Positions 1 to 11,470 are shown, counted from the first letter of the stretch. The stretch: DNA of 64,000 nt from Sthenelais limicola (GCA_942159475.1 OW804094.1:19573067-19637066); one strand, 5' to 3'. Notes: a model not told the origin generated them from the letters alone. Numbers and translations: made by a program.

Positions 1-37
1 CTGAATGTGAATTGTGAATTTTCTGGAAATATCACCC
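1..37 (+). mobile_element. Family A MITE, 3' end only
   Basis: Right terminus of a copy cut by the window edge (aattgtgaattttctgg ... accc). Confidence 0.6.
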
Positions 38-253
38 ACATGGAGGTTAGGGGTAGGGTTGTATAGGGCGGGTGGGTAGGTGAGGGTGGAAGCTGTGTGT
101 GTGCGGCGGGGGAAGAGGGACCTGAGGCGTTGGAGCTAGAAATCTGTGAAATAAAGGGTGCTGCACATAATATGGTTCTTCTACTAGATTGCAATACAGA
201 AGCAATTCCTTACAAGATCGCAGGTGGCGATTCACTACCACTTGACCTTATAT

Positions 254-488
254 GGGTCAAATTTTCAGAAAATGTACAATTGGCCTTTACCAATCCTCTC
301 GAATAACCCACATTTAAGACAAACATCAGGTTCAAAATACAGTTGAACATAACCAGACAGATGTATTGAATGAATACAATACAGAATACACTCAGATATA
401 CCTTGTATTCATCATCTTTCACTCTAATTTAGCAGAATTTGAGAGATGTGTAGAACTGTAGATTGTACATTTTCTGAAAATCTTACCC
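254..488 (-). mobile_element. Family A MITE (subfamily A3), complete
   Basis: Family definition: about 235 bp, no coding capacity, 28-bp terminal inverted repeats starting GGGTCAGATTTTCAGAAAAT, usually with a 4-bp target duplication. The terminal repeat contains an internal palindrome (ATTTTCwGAAAAT). Subfamilies: A1 ('gctgaaaaatgatgaatacc', 'tatcagttctgtta'), A2 ('gctgcaatttggtcaatac', 'tctagcaatctgtttgg'), A3 ('gataaatacaaggtatatc', 'ctgtctggttatg'). Strand is given relative to the A1/A2 reading order. This copy has ATAT at both flanks. Confidence 0.88.
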
Positions 489-520
489 ATATAGCCCTAC
501 TCCAGCCCAACACTCCAAGC

Positions 521-660
521 AATAGGGGATTTGCATAGCTGCCATTTCTAATCTTGATTCGCATGGAATTATGAGACTAATTATACACTCTAAAACCCAT
601 AGAAAACATGCCATGTTCAGCATGGACTATTTATCAATGCTCTAATATCCATATGGAAGT
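521..660 (-). mobile_element. Family B MITE, truncated
   Basis: Family definition: about 350 bp, termini AATAGGGGATTTGCAT and ATGCAAATCCCCTATT, non-coding; strand is relative to the 'gtgccactgcgcatgtc' first order. This copy starts with the 'gccgccattttgaatc' end and is cut by SINE-like F at about 661. Confidence 0.8.
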
Positions 661-828
661 CGGTCCTGGGTATGACCATGAAGTGCCTTTCTGCCTCTTT
701 TTCTCGGTCTCTGTCTCCCTTCTTCTCTATCTCTATTTCCTGGGTATGATCATAAACTGCCTCCCTCTCAGCTCTCCCGCCCTTGATTTAACCATCTTAA
801 ATGTGTTGATAAGGGCGTAAAGCAACCA
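661..828 (+). mobile_element. SINE-like family F
   Basis: 'tcctgggtatgaccatgaag' at the 5' side, a CT-rich internal block repeated as a minisatellite, a GC-richer 'cagctctcccgcccttgat' segment and the tail 'ataagggcgtaaagcaacca'. One internal unit plus tail here. Confidence 0.68.
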
Positions 829-983
829 ATTAATGACATCAGGTAATAATTCACAATGTTACGTAATGAGTGATAACATATAAAGGTGTAATTTATAGTT
901 GTGACAATATGGAAGTCTGTCTATCCAATGTCATAATTTGCAGATTACTGTAAATCTGCCACTAATAATCAGGTAGAATATAA

Positions 984-1210
984 GGGTCAGATTTTCAGGA
1001 AATGTACGATTCAACTTCGCCAATCTTCTCAAATAACCCAAATTTCAGACGAAAATAAAGTGCATAATACAGTTCAACCTAACCAAACAGATTGCTAGAA
1101 TCAATGTAATGCCAAATATACTCAAATTTACCTAGTATTGACCAAACTTCAGTCTAATTTTGCAGAATTTACTTAATGTACCAATTGTACATTTTCGGAA
1201 AATCTGACCC
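984..1210 (-). mobile_element. Family A MITE (A2), complete
   Basis: Both termini present; flanks ATAA and ATGA differ at one base from a 4-bp duplication. Confidence 0.88.
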
Positions 1211-1212
1211 AT

Positions 1213-1700
1213 GAATACGTTGTATGTGTGTATTACTTAGCTCATTCTGTCGCACCAATGTAGACTTGGTTTAGTATGGGAACTACCCTTCCAGTGAGTA
1301 ACAGTTATTTTTTTTCGGGGGTGGGACAGGGTGATGGGCTTTCAAACAATCCCATCCAGATACATTGCAAACCTTTTTTTTTTATTAAATTCATACTCGC
1401 CACTTCAAGTTATAACACTGGTGGAGAACCTGTCTCTTTCCTGGACATTACCTAAACATGTATTCAATAATCAATTAATCAACTAATTAAATTATAGACA
1501 AATTAATTGCAGCTTTAGCTATTGACATCATTAATCAATCTTGTCAGTGCCCCTTGGTGGGTTGGTGGGGGTAGTAGTAGGGGGTTAATGCTTATAATAA
1601 ATCAGTAGGCCAATACCTTTTTTTTAGGCCAATTACTTAAATGGACTGCCGTTTTTAGGTCTTGGCTGGCCGGTGATTGATTGGTTAGTTAAGGTAACAT
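1213..1700. other. No gene seen, 1213-1700
   Basis: AT-rich unique-looking DNA with a poly-T run near 1371 and 'caatcaattaatcaactaat' simple sequence at 1466-1505. Confidence 0.6.
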
Positions 1701-1702
1701 GT

Positions 1703-1835
1703 ATGATATGTTTCAGTAAAATGATTCACAAGTCAAAAAATCCAAAGTGTTTCATGCGCAAGATTATCATTTCAAATTTCAAGACAGTGTATTAAATATA
1801 TCTATGCATTTCTAAGCCCATCTTATATGATATCT
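1703..1835 (+). mobile_element. Family C MITE, left part
   Basis: Family definition: roughly 400-500 bp, 40-bp terminal repeats beginning TGTGATGTGTTCCAGGAAAA followed by TGAGTCACAAGTCGCAAAA, non-coding, often bordered by TA. Diverged; covers the left terminus to 'tctaagcccatctta'. Confidence 0.65.
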
Positions 1836-2195
1836 AATAAGTATGTATACATGAATATGCTGGGAACAGAATGTTCACTGACTGTCAGTTTTTAATTTGT
1901 ACAAGTCATGTGAAATAGATAATATAATCAAGTAAATTTGTTATAGTTTCAGGTACTTCGGCGCAAAACAACAATGTCATTCACATTAATGATGACAGAG
2001 GATGGTGTCATGAAACGTATCACGAATGTGAAATTGTCAATAAAATCTGTTTAAAAAAAAAAGATAAACCAAGATGTTAAATCATTGCACAGCGCACTTG
2101 CCATGCTGAAGACTCTGCATTTTAATTTAAACACTAAATGTATTGCGTGAAATATTAAGCATCTTTTAGCATCTTTTGGGTGAAAATTTCAGTTT

Positions 2196-2758
2196 TAAAA
2201 TGAGCAAGACATACAGGGGGTATACAGGAGTAAGTACAGGTGGGGTATAGGAGGCTACTGGAGGGGTACTAGAGAGGGTTATAGGTTAGCCTCCACCTGT
2301 ACGTCATCCTGTACTTCCCCCTGTACCCCCTTCTGTACCTCCTCCTTTATTTCCCCTTGTATCCCCTTCTGTACCTCCTCCTTTATCTCCCCCTGTACCC
2401 CCTTCTGTACCTCCTCCTGTATTTCCCCCTGTACCCCCTTCTGTACCTCCTCCTGCATTTCCCCCTGTACCCACTTCTGTACCTCCTCCTGTACCTCCTC
2501 CTGCACCTCCCCCTGTACATCATCCTGTACCCCTTTCTGTACCTCCTCCTGCATTTCCCCTTCTACCCCTTCTGCACCTCCTCTTGTACTTCCCCATGTA
2601 CCCCATCCTGTACCTCCTCTTGTACATCCCTCAGTACCTCCTTTTGTACCACTTCCTGTACCTCCCCTGGTACCTCCCTGGTAACTCCTCCTGTACATCC
2701 CTCCTGTAACCCCTCTTATGTATCCCATGGTACGTCCTCCTGTTCATCCCCCTGTTAA
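2196..2758. repeat. Minisatellite built on 'cctcctgtac(c/t)tcccc'
   Basis: About 15-bp units arranged in 30-bp higher-order units from 2282 to 2758; the part 2205-2280 carries the same motif in inverted orientation ('tacaggtggggtataggagg'). Long frames on both strands are by-products of the 15-bp periodicity. Confidence 0.8.
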
Positions 2759-2759
2759 A

Positions 2760-3250
2760 TTGTTAACAGTGAATAGTATTGAGACATGATGTTATGTTTG
2801 TTTCTGAATAAGAAAACAACTCCAATCATTCAATACAATCATTCTATAAAGAAACGGAGAGTCATCCATTATGTATATTTAGACGAGATTTGAACAGATT
2901 CTGAGAGGTTTTTTCTTGCTTATAGACCACGTTTGTATCAACGGAAGTACCTGAGGTAAGCTTCTGGTTCAAAGTATGAGCACTCAATACCTTGGGGTAA
3001 TAATGCTATAGTATTGAGAGCACAGGTGATTAGTATATAAAGTGGAACGTTTCGGGTTACTAGTACATCATATTTACCTGTTCTATTTTAGATTAGATCT
3101 AGATTTTATGCTTTGTACATCTGTACTGGTTCTTTCATACGCATATCACTGATGATAAAGGTGTGAGATATTGCATTGCCATTCTGTTATGGCATTTACA
3201 CATAATTGTTTGATCAAGTGTGTATATATGTAGGTGCTATTTAGAGAGTA
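2760..3250. other. No gene seen, 2760-3250
   Basis: AT-rich, no repeat family recognised. Confidence 0.6.
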
Positions 3251-3251
3251 T

Positions 3252-3506
3252 ATGTGATCTGTTTCAGGGAAATGAGTTGTAAGTAATTACCAGTAAAGTA
3301 ACTAAACACCCTCCATACAAAGGCCTTGAAAACACAATGATATGTTTCATACAATGTTCCGAAATTTGTTACATGGATTCATATGACTATAAGTGCTAAA
3401 TCCTCTAAACATCAGAACATTCCTACTAAGAAAACATGTAAATAAATCACTTTGAAAAATATCAATTTAGCAACTTATGACTCATTTTCCTGGAACACAT
3501 CACATA
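3252..3506 (-). mobile_element. Family C MITE, internally deleted
   Basis: Both termini present; jumps from 'gagttgtaag' directly to 'taattaccagtaaagtaac'. Confidence 0.8.
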
Positions 3507-3645
3507 TTTAGTAGAGCTAGGTTAATTGGTATATTTGTGCGCAACCACTGATTATGTTTCAATTTCATTGTGGGCTGATCAAACATCTTTACCCAGTTGA
3601 GTAGGTGCATGCAGATAAATGATGACACAAAATCACTGTGCCTTA

Positions 3646-4345
3646 AGCGGTCTGCCCACTGTCGACAAAATGATGACTATGCAAAGATGATACAAAGACA
3701 ATGTAATTGCCGGCGATGCACATCGATAAAGAGGGTTATCGGTAGCTGCATCGTCTTTGCATCAACAACCAGAATAAGATCGGCAACTATAGAACACATT
3801 TTCTTGTTTTTATACGGGTCAGATTTTCAGAAAATGTACAATTGGCAGCTGTACACATTAAGTAAATTCTGCTAAATGAGGCTGCAATTTGGTCAATACT
3901 AGTTAAATTCGAGTATATTCGGCATTGCATTGATTCTAGCAATCTGTTTGGTTAGGTTGAAGTGTATTTTGAACTTTATTTTTGTCTGAAATTTGGGTTA
4001 TTTGAGAAGATTGGCGAAGTTGAATTGTACATTTTCTGAAAATCTGACCCATATATAGAATCTCATTGACTTCACATCAACTTCTCATCGCCATGGCCAC
4101 TACCTCAACTGACAATGCACCACCAATGCAAAATTACATTGGCTGGAAATATCAAACATGTTTGATCTTCATCGCTACCTTTACTGATGTAATTTTCACA
4201 TCGCCCACTCATCTGCCGAAGCCACAGTGATGAGAAGTCAATGCAAAGTCGATATAAAAACGATGCAATAAATTTGACAAAATTCTTATCAACTAGCTCA
4301 TCACCAATGCATGCCAACTATTTTGTTGACAGTGGCCAGACCGCT
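3646..4345. mobile_element. Harbinger-like non-autonomous element, split by family A
   Basis: Terminal inverted repeats AGCGGTCTGCCCACTGTC and AGCGGTCTGGCCACTGTC (reverse complement of the right end) are flanked by TTA on both sides (3643-3645 and 4346-4348), the TWA duplication typical of PIF/Harbinger. The arms remain partly complementary further in. A family A copy sits inside (3816-4050). Confidence 0.75.
3816..4050 (+). mobile_element. Family A MITE (A2), nested in the Harbinger-like element
   Basis: Complete copy with both termini; flanks ATAC and ATAT. Confidence 0.88.
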
Positions 4346-4441
4346 TTATTGTACAAATTCATTCTTTTAATGTGAAGTAATTCTCACTATGAAAGATAAG
4401 TAATCAATCGTGTATCATTCTTAGTAACACAATTGCCTTGT

Positions 4442-4675
4442 GGGTCAGATTTTCAGAAAATGTACAATTCAACTTCACCAATCTTATCAAATAACCCAAA
4501 TTTCAGACGAAAATAAATTCAAAACACAGTTCAACCTAACCAAACACGTTGCTAGAATCAATGTCATACCAAATATACTCGAATTTACCTAATATTGGCG
4601 ATATTGCTGTCTAATTCAGCAGAATTTTCTAAATGTGTAGAGCTGCCAATCGTACATTTTCTGAAAAATTGACCC
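4442..4675 (-). mobile_element. Family A MITE (A2), complete
   Basis: Both termini present; the right terminus carries a small insertion (ctgaaaaattgaccc). Confidence 0.87.
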
Positions 4676-5065
4676 ACGTAGGTCTTCATTTAGCACCCGA
4701 TCAGATAACAATGTCAATCATTATCCCAATATAAAATGGATTATAATTATTGTGCTAATTCTCATTTCAGTTCTAATAACTATTGAAAAAGTGTGGATGG
4801 AACTGTTTGGGAATTTAAACCAATCATGAATGGGTTTTGAATGATTGTAGTTTTATTTGATGTACATCTATATATATATGTTCAATCTGTTTATCATGTT
4901 TGTAAAATATATTTCCTCTGATGAGGTAAAGAAATAAAAATTATCACCTATCATGGCATAAATTATACTATGTAATGGAATGAAATAAAAATAAGTACAA
5001 TACCTATATCTTATATATATGACACCGTAAGTTCAACTATGAAATATAGGAATTTAAGTATGGTA

Positions 5066-5462
5066 TATGTGATCCGTTTTAAGGAAAATGAGTCATAACA
5101 TGGATTTTGAGATATCATCATATTTGAAAAGAGGACATCAAGCTGATTCCAATGATAGTAACACTAGGTCACCTAATAAGTATTTCTATATTTTACCTTT
5201 GATATTTTCATTTTTGACAAAAAAAAGTTTGCAATGTTTACCAGTAAAGTAACTAAATATACTCCATATGAAGACCTTCAAAACGCAAGAATATATCTAA
5301 TACAATGTCCTGTAATTTGGTACATGGATTCATATGAACACAAGTACAAAACCCTCTAAAAACTAGAACATTTCAATAAAGAGATCATGTAAAAAAGAAC
5401 ACTTTGAAAAATATGACTTTTGCGACTTGTGACTCATTTTCCTTTAACACATCACATCACAT
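5066..5462 (-). mobile_element. Family C MITE, nearly complete
   Basis: Both termini; right end extended by a duplicated 'catcacatcac'. Confidence 0.83.
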
Positions 5463-5571
5463 ATGAAGTCAACATTCTCGAGTACAATTCCTAATGTTGC
5501 TAATTCACTGTGAAGTTATCCAAATGTTATTCACCTCAATACAAAACAAGTATTGCAGTTTCAAAACATTG

Positions 5572-5806
5572 GGGTCAGATCGTTGGAAAATGTACAATCG
5601 GCAGATCTACACGTTTAGTAATTTCTACTTAATTAGACTGAAAAATGAAAATTACAAGCTATATCTGAGTATATTCGGTATTGCCTTGTTTCAGACAATC
5701 TGATTGGTCATGTTGAGATGTATTTCAAACCTTATTCATGTCTGAAATTAGGGTTTTTTGGGAGGACTGGTGAAGGTGAATTGTAGATTTTCTGGCAACT
5801 TCATCC
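5572..5806 (+). mobile_element. Family A MITE (A3), degenerate termini
   Basis: Left end ggtcagatcgttgg, right end tctggcaacttcatcc; internal sequence diverged, so probably an older copy. Confidence 0.8.
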
Positions 5807-6110
5807 ATATATATTTATATCCCATGCTGAACATGACATAATTTCTATAGATTTTTACACCGTCCCATCAGTCCCATAATACCATCCGAATCAAGTAATC
5901 ATTCAAACACTATCTGTGCACGCACAGGTTTTCCTAGTCTCCCTGAAATCTTTTAGAGAGAAATGTTAAAATACCTTGTTAATGATTCTTTTTCTTTTGT
6001 TTCTGCACCCAACTCTTACAAGTCAGTTGGAGAATATTGACTTATACATTACATACCTTTACTGGAAAATAGAAACAGTACAATAATCTCAAGCAGAGAT
6101 AGGAGAATAT

Positions 6111-6520
6111 ATGTGATGTGTATCAGGAAAATGAGTCATAAGTCGCAAAATTGATATTTTTCAAAGTGATTTTTTACAAGATCACATTATTAGAATGTTC
6201 TGATTTTTGGAGGGTTTATCATGTATAGTTATATCAATCGATGTATCAAATTTCAGGACAATCTATGTAATATATCCTTTCATTTTAAAGGCCCTCATAT
6301 GGACTACATATAGTTACTTTACTGTTTATTGCCCCCAGAAATATTGGAAATTTTTTGTAAAAAACGAAAATATCAAACTTAAAATCTAGAAATATTGATT
6401 AGATTATTAGACTGTTTACTATCATTGGAATCGGCTTGATCTCATCTATTCAAATATAATGGTATCTCAAAATCTATTTTTTGCGACTTATGACTCATTT
6501 TCCTGAAACACATCACATAT
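6111..6520 (+). mobile_element. Family C MITE, complete
   Basis: atgtgatgtgtatcagg to acacatcacat, TA at both edges; the LINE tail lies 90 bp further on. Confidence 0.87.
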
Positions 6521-6608
6521 GGCGTTACCACATAAATTCAACATTTATACAATTACAATCTTCAATTTATACATCATTGAAAGATCTATCAGCAATATTT
6601 ACTTATCC

Positions 6609-6683
6609 CGACGTACTTACTTACTTACTTACAGACAGATTTACATACCGTCCTAATAATATAAGGTTTCATTGGACAAATTG
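6609..6683 (-). mobile_element. 3' UTR and TAAG-repeat tail of the minus-strand LINE
   Basis: On the minus strand the stop codon is followed by a short 3' UTR ending in (GTAA)4, the kind of microsatellite tail found on CR1/L2-like elements instead of poly(A). Confidence 0.55.
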
Positions 6684-7070
6684 TCATACAAAATATATAC
6701 GAATGCATCTCTCCAAAGAACATTTACTACTAGTATTTAATTCATATTTTGTAATAAACATTTTAAAAGTTTCTTTTGAAGGACAAGTCTTCCCTTGTTT
6801 TGGTAGCTCATTCCATAGAACAGGTAATTTATAATACAGTAATTTCTTTACCATCTCTGACTGAGGTAGAGGCACTTTCATTATTTTACCATTATTATGT
6901 GATCTAAGATTCAGATTCCTGCTAACCGTGTACATATCATCTTGGCTTAAGTTATAAGCCATTTCTAACATATGGTGCTTCCTTCTAATATCTAGTAATT
7001 CAATATTATGCTCTTTTTGTAAGTCAATGACATTTGTCCTCCTGTCGAGTCTAAAGGCAATTCTCATAAA
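6684..7070 (-). pseudogene. C-terminal remnant of a non-LTR retrotransposon ORF
   Basis: The open frame ends with the typical tail of reverse-transcriptase polyproteins of the CR1/L2/RTE type: VPLPQSEMVKKLLYYKLPVL followed by WNELP and a helix ending at a stop at 6684. An N-terminal Arg-rich heptad segment (MRIAFRLDRR) matches the region before it. The copy is 5'-truncated near 7080, so only about 127 residues remain. Confidence 0.7.
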
Positions 7071-7323
7071 AGAATTCTGTACAATTTATTGACCTCAATA
7101 CAAAACACTTGTTTCCAAGTATTGCAGTTTTAAAGCATTGGCAGCAATGGACTGACGTTTAGGCACACAATAACCTAATTAACATTTCAGCCCGACCTTT
7201 TAACATGCATTATAAGCTCGTTAGGCGAGAAGCTATAACAAATGAACTGTGGTAGAGTCAGCTCGGAGATTACTACACAAAGAAGCTAAACTAGCTGTTA
7301 CCTCAGTGAAGGAGGAGCATGGA

Positions 7324-7556
7324 GGTCAGATTTTCAGAGAATGTACAATTCGCCTTTACTAATTCTCTCAAATAACCCATATTTAGGACAAAAATGAGCT
7401 TCAGAATGCAGTTTAACATAACAGAACTAATACTTTAAATCAATGCGATACTAAATATACTCAGATACACCCGGTATTCTTCATTTTTCAGCCTTATTTA
7501 GCAGAATTTCCTAAATGTGTAGAGCTGCCAATTGTACATTTTCTACAAATCTGACC
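7324..7556 (-). mobile_element. Family A MITE (A1), complete
   Basis: Termini ggtcagattttcagag and ctacaaatctgaccc. Confidence 0.87.
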
Positions 7557-7685
7557 CATACATGTTCTTTTCTTTTATTGTTTTATTCCTTACATGTGGA
7601 TATGAGTTAATGCAGGTTTACAACTAGGATAACGTATGAAATTGGTGTCCGAGCCTCAAAGGGGGCGGGGGGGGGGGGGCTAAAG

Positions 7686-7926
7686 TCAGGGAAAGTACTA
7701 AAAGTACCACACCCAAGGGTGGAGACTTTTAAAAAATCTTACTAAAAGTACCACACCCAAGGGTGAAAAATCTTATGTATATCAATTAACTTTCCTTTGG
7801 AATAACCTTCCGGAGAAAATTCAAGTTATCCCTTCCTTGAAAGAATTTAGAGGATATCTAAAAAACAAATACTTTTTAGATTTTGACCCCTTCTTGAGAG
7901 CAAATCAAGAAGAGGGAAAAGAATAA
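7686..7926 (+). pseudogene. Second non-LTR retrotransposon C-terminal remnant
   Basis: From 7771 the frame SYVYQLTFLWNNLPEKIQVI ... KNKYFLDFDPF ends in TAA at 7924-7926 and carries the same LWNxLP tail motif as the remnant on the opposite strand. Upstream, LKVPHPRV (a motif common before LWN) occurs twice because 'actaaaagtaccacaccc' is duplicated at about 7698 and 7741, with a frame change. Low similarity between the two tails suggests different families. Confidence 0.6.
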
Positions 7927-8821
7927 GATGATGGTTTTTGCTGTCATAATATCAGTAGAGTTAATTTTCTACTTCATAAATGTCAACTCACAGGTATGTT
8001 GTCCTGGAATGTAAAATCGATATAGCGATGGGGGAAAAAAGTTCTGTTCAATGGTGATGATGTAAATAGGGTTTTATAAAATATAAAATACTGCTATGTC
8101 ACTCCATTATCGTTCGATGGGTGGGGGGATTTTCTGACTCTTCATACCTTAAAGTATGGTAGTTCTCGAAATCGAGAAATATAGCAATTAACAACGAATA
8201 GTAAAATTGTAACTGCATAGTGTATTCTATGCAAAACAAAACAGTACACACTGTAACTCTGTTTTATTCACATAAGCTCAATAACAAATCTTGAATAATA
8301 CTTGTAAATGACCAAGAGTACTGCTCAGGATATTATTGATTAATATGTCTATCTTATGACAGATCATTATGTATTTATTTTCTTTATTAAGGGCTTACTG
8401 GAAGAGCTATCAGTAGATGTCTGTGTCCATTTCTCTAAATTGTTTTACTGAAGAAAAATTCTCTCTCTATATATATGGGTCAGGTCGCCTAGAAATTTCA
8501 GTCGCATGGTCTGACACCCCCCACCCCCACCCCCTCGGGCGTTACATACTTTATGGACAGCCCCTATCAGGGGGGTGGCTGCTTTAAGATAACAGACCAG
8601 GGCCGTTCCGGAGAGTTGTGATATCCATCTTTATGCTGCCTGTCGGCCTTGCTGACCCAATGTATATAAATAAATTAACACTTGGCCACAAGTGGTTAGC
8701 ATTACAGAGAATGGGGGTCTGGATGCTAAATCGCAGATATGATAGTTTTTCTTGTTATCATTCTGATCACTTACACTCACCAGAAAAAGGAGAGAACACT
8801 AGTAAAATGATAATTCTGAAT
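7927..8821. other. No gene seen, 7927-8821
   Basis: Non-coding; a C-rich run at 8517-8536 and a short open frame at 8618-8860 that ends inside a family A fragment. Confidence 0.55.
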
Positions 8822-8921
8822 TATCGGTTGTACTGTATTTTGAACTTTAGTTTCGTCTGAAATTTGGGTTATTTGAGAAGATTGGTGAAGGCGAATTGTA
8901 TATTTTCTGAAAATCTGACCC
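8822..8921 (+). mobile_element. Family A MITE (A2), right half only
   Basis: Starts at 'gtactgtattttgaactt' and runs to ctgaaaatctgaccc; the left half is missing. Confidence 0.8.
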
Positions 8922-8927
8922 ATATAT

Positions 8928-9067
8928 TGATATCGACATTAGAGCATTGACAAATAATCCATGTTGTTCAAACATGGCATGTTTTCTATAGATTTTAGAC
9001 TGTACCATTAGTTCCATAATTCAAAACGAATCAAGATTCAAAATGGGGGCTATGTAAATCCCCTATT
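8928..9067 (+). mobile_element. Family B MITE, left-truncated
   Basis: From 'gatatcgacattagagcat' to the terminus aaatcccctatt. With the adjacent family A copy it forms a composite related to 254-660. Confidence 0.8.
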
Positions 9068-9113
9068 GCTTGGAGTGTTGAAAATCATTTCATTCAGTGG
9101 AGTAGGGCTATGA

Positions 9114-9348
9114 GGATCAGACCATCAGAAAATGTGCAATCGGCAGATCTACACATGTAGTAAATTCTGTGAAAGTAGACTGAACAATGGACAATACCTG
9201 ATATATCTGACATTATTTGATATTGCCTTGATTCAAACAATCTGTTGGGCTATATTGAACCAAATTCTGAACATTATTTTTGTCCTAAATTTGAGTTATT
9301 TGCGACGATTGGAGAAGGCGAATTGTACATTTTCTGGCGACTTCACCC
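9114..9348 (+). mobile_element. Family A MITE (A3), complete
   Basis: Termini ggatcagaccatcag and tctggcgacttcaccc. A divergent copy sharing flanking DNA with the 254-488 neighbourhood. Confidence 0.82.
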
Positions 9349-9465
9349 ATAAGATGGGCCCAGCAGCAATAAGCCTTACCGCTTGCATGACTCATGGCAG
9401 CAAAATCTGTGAAATATCATTCTGTGTTATTGTGATCTATAATTGCCATACCTGGACACACCACA

Positions 9466-9515
9466 GCCATCCCACCACCACCACCACCACCGCCGCCGCC
9501 ACCACCACCATCCCT
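9466..9515 (+). repeat. CCA/CCG trinucleotide microsatellite
   Basis: (CCA)n with a CCG patch, followed at 9561 by an 18-20 base poly-G run. Confidence 0.85.
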
Positions 9516-9605
9516 GAAAGTGGTGCCCACCAGTAAGGGACCGTTCATAATTACCCACTGGGGGGGGGGGGGGGGGGGAGGGATTTGCGAAAAGTTCTTG
9601 GGCAA

Positions 9606-9956
9606 AATAGGGGATTTGCATGTGCCATTGCGCATGTCTGTCACAGTGCATTCTGGGATGGATTCTGATGAAATCTGACATACAAGTATTTGGCAACATT
9701 TTCATCGAAAATTGCAAGAATGTTTTCACCAATATCATAGCTTTTATAGATGATCTATGAAAACCAAATGCATGATGAGAACGATTGGGTCTTGTGTCAT
9801 GGAAACTTGTATAACACATGGATATCAACATTAGAGCATTGATAAATAGTCCATGGTGAACATGGCATGTTTTCTATAGATTTAAGACTACCATTTGTCC
9901 CATTATCACATGCGAATCATGATTCAAAATGGCCGCTGCTTTGCAAGTCCCCTATT
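9606..9956 (+). mobile_element. Family B MITE, complete
   Basis: Both termini present (aataggggatttgcat, gcaagtcccctatt), 351 bp. Confidence 0.87.
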
Positions 9957-10064
9957 GTATGAACCCCCTTTAAAGTATTGTGCACAATGTCTTGCCCCCC
10001 CCCCCCCCCACACACACACCTTGAAAGTTTGGGCAAAATGTCATGACACCCTCCCTAATCATTG

Positions 10065-10740
10065 TTGTACTGAGTCTGTGCAAACAAAAGATGGCCCCCT
10101 CTTGAGAGTCTGCACAAAAAAGGTGCCCCTGGTCCTGGGTATGACCATAAAGTACCCGTCTGTCTCTTTTTCTCTGTCTCTCTCTCCTTTCTTCTCTATC
10201 TCTATTTCCTGGGTATGATCATAAACTGCCTCCCTCTCAGCTCTCCCACCCTTGATATAATCATATTAAATGTGTTGATAAGGGCATAAAGCAAACAATC
10301 TTACTCACTCACTCCTTCTAAGCTCTCCCGCCCTTGATATAACCATATTAAATGTGTTGATAAGGGCGTAAAGCAACCAATCTCACTCACTCACTCACTC
10401 ATCCACTCAGAGTCTTCACAAAAAAGGTGCCCCCTTTCAGAGTCTGTGCAAGAAAAGGTGCCCCCTTCAGTGTCTGTGCAAAAACGGTGCCTCCCTTCAG
10501 TGTCTGCAAAAACGGTGCCTCCCTTCAGTGTCTGTGCAAAAAGGTGCCTCCCGTCAGTGTCCGTGCAAAAAAGGTGCCTCCCTTCAGTGTCTGAACAAAA
10601 AAGGTGCCTCCTCTTTCAGAGTCTGTGCAAAAAAAGGTGCCCCCCTTTCAGAGTCTGCAACAAAAAGGTGCCCCCCTTTCAGAGTCTGCAACAAAAAGCT
10701 GCCCCCCTTTCAGAGTCTGCACCAAAAATCTGCCCCCTGA
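10065..10740 (+). repeat. 31-bp minisatellite, split by SINE-like F
   Basis: About a dozen units of 'cagagtctgtgcaaaaaag' plus 'gtgccccctt'; the first units (10065-10130) are separated from the rest (10410-10740) by the retroposon. Confidence 0.8.
10132..10409 (+). mobile_element. SINE-like family F with duplicated tail
   Basis: The complete body plus a second copy of the 'ctctcccgcccttgatataa' tail, ending in (CACT)n. It interrupts a 31-bp minisatellite. Confidence 0.7.
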
Positions 10741-10939
10741 CAATCCCCCCCCTGGTGGTTACAAATGAACGGTCCCCACAGGAGGACTACTGCCGCTGAT
10801 CCCTGCCTTTCAATAGAGGAGGAACACAACAGTACAAAGCCACAGCCTAACGCTGCAGTAATTCTACCGTCAATACAACACTCTATAACGCTTTAATGCT
10901 TACTCCAGATCCCTCTCACTCTCCTGCTTAACTCTACTT

Positions 10940-11035
10940 GGATCTGCTGCTCTCTTTAACACTCTCAGCCACCGCTAGGAGGAGCTGGTGTCGCTGGAGG
11001 AGGAGGAGAAGGAGGAGAAGTAGGAGGAGAGGTAT
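10940..11035 (+). other. GGA-rich segment with a strong donor, possible non-coding exon
   Basis: The segment (GGAGGAGAA)n ends at GAG|GTATGT (11030). It could be an upstream non-coding exon on +, even a distant first exon of PHF24, but nothing links them. Confidence 0.15.
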
Positions 11036-11206
11036 GTGAGCTTGTGTTGGACACTTGTTAGAGAGAGAGAGAGGAGGCAGGAGAGGAGTATTGTTGTATG
11101 GGTTCACTCGGACCGCTTGTTGGAATATAAAAAGAGTTTGTTTCATCAGGTAAGGGTTGTTTTGTTATAATTAGGGACGTTCAGCAAGTTTATCCTATAC
11201 GTAAAT

Positions 11207-11441
11207 GGGTCAGATTTTCAGAAAATGTATAATTGGCAGCTCTACACTTTTAGGAACTTCTGCTAAATTAGGCTGAAAAATGATAAATACCAGGTATATT
11301 TGAGTATATTTGGTATCGCATTGATTCAAAGTATCAGTTCGGTTATGTTAAACTGCATTTTGAAGCTCATTTTCGTCTTAAATGTGGATTATTTGAGAGG
11401 ATTGGTGAAGGTGAATTATACATTTTCTGAAGATCTTACCC
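11207..11441 (+). mobile_element. Family A MITE (A1), complete
   Basis: Flanked by a perfect AAAT duplication. Confidence 0.9.
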
Positions 11442-11470
11442 AAATGTAAACGTATCCGTATCTCTGATAT

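Noticed and set aside
2279..2758. Open frames of 149 and 133 residues on opposite strands
   Set aside because: They follow from a 15/30-bp periodic minisatellite (EEVQKGVQGE-type repeats) with no splice context.
9132..9536. 134-residue plus-strand frame
   Set aside because: Consists of family A MITE sequence running into a microsatellite.
9417..9831. Frames rich in Gly, Trp or Pro
   Set aside because: Created by a CCA/CCG microsatellite and a poly-G run inside a family B copy.
10446..10799. 117-residue frame with repeated Cys/Pro words
   Set aside because: A read-through of the 31-bp minisatellite; neighbouring frames are equally open.
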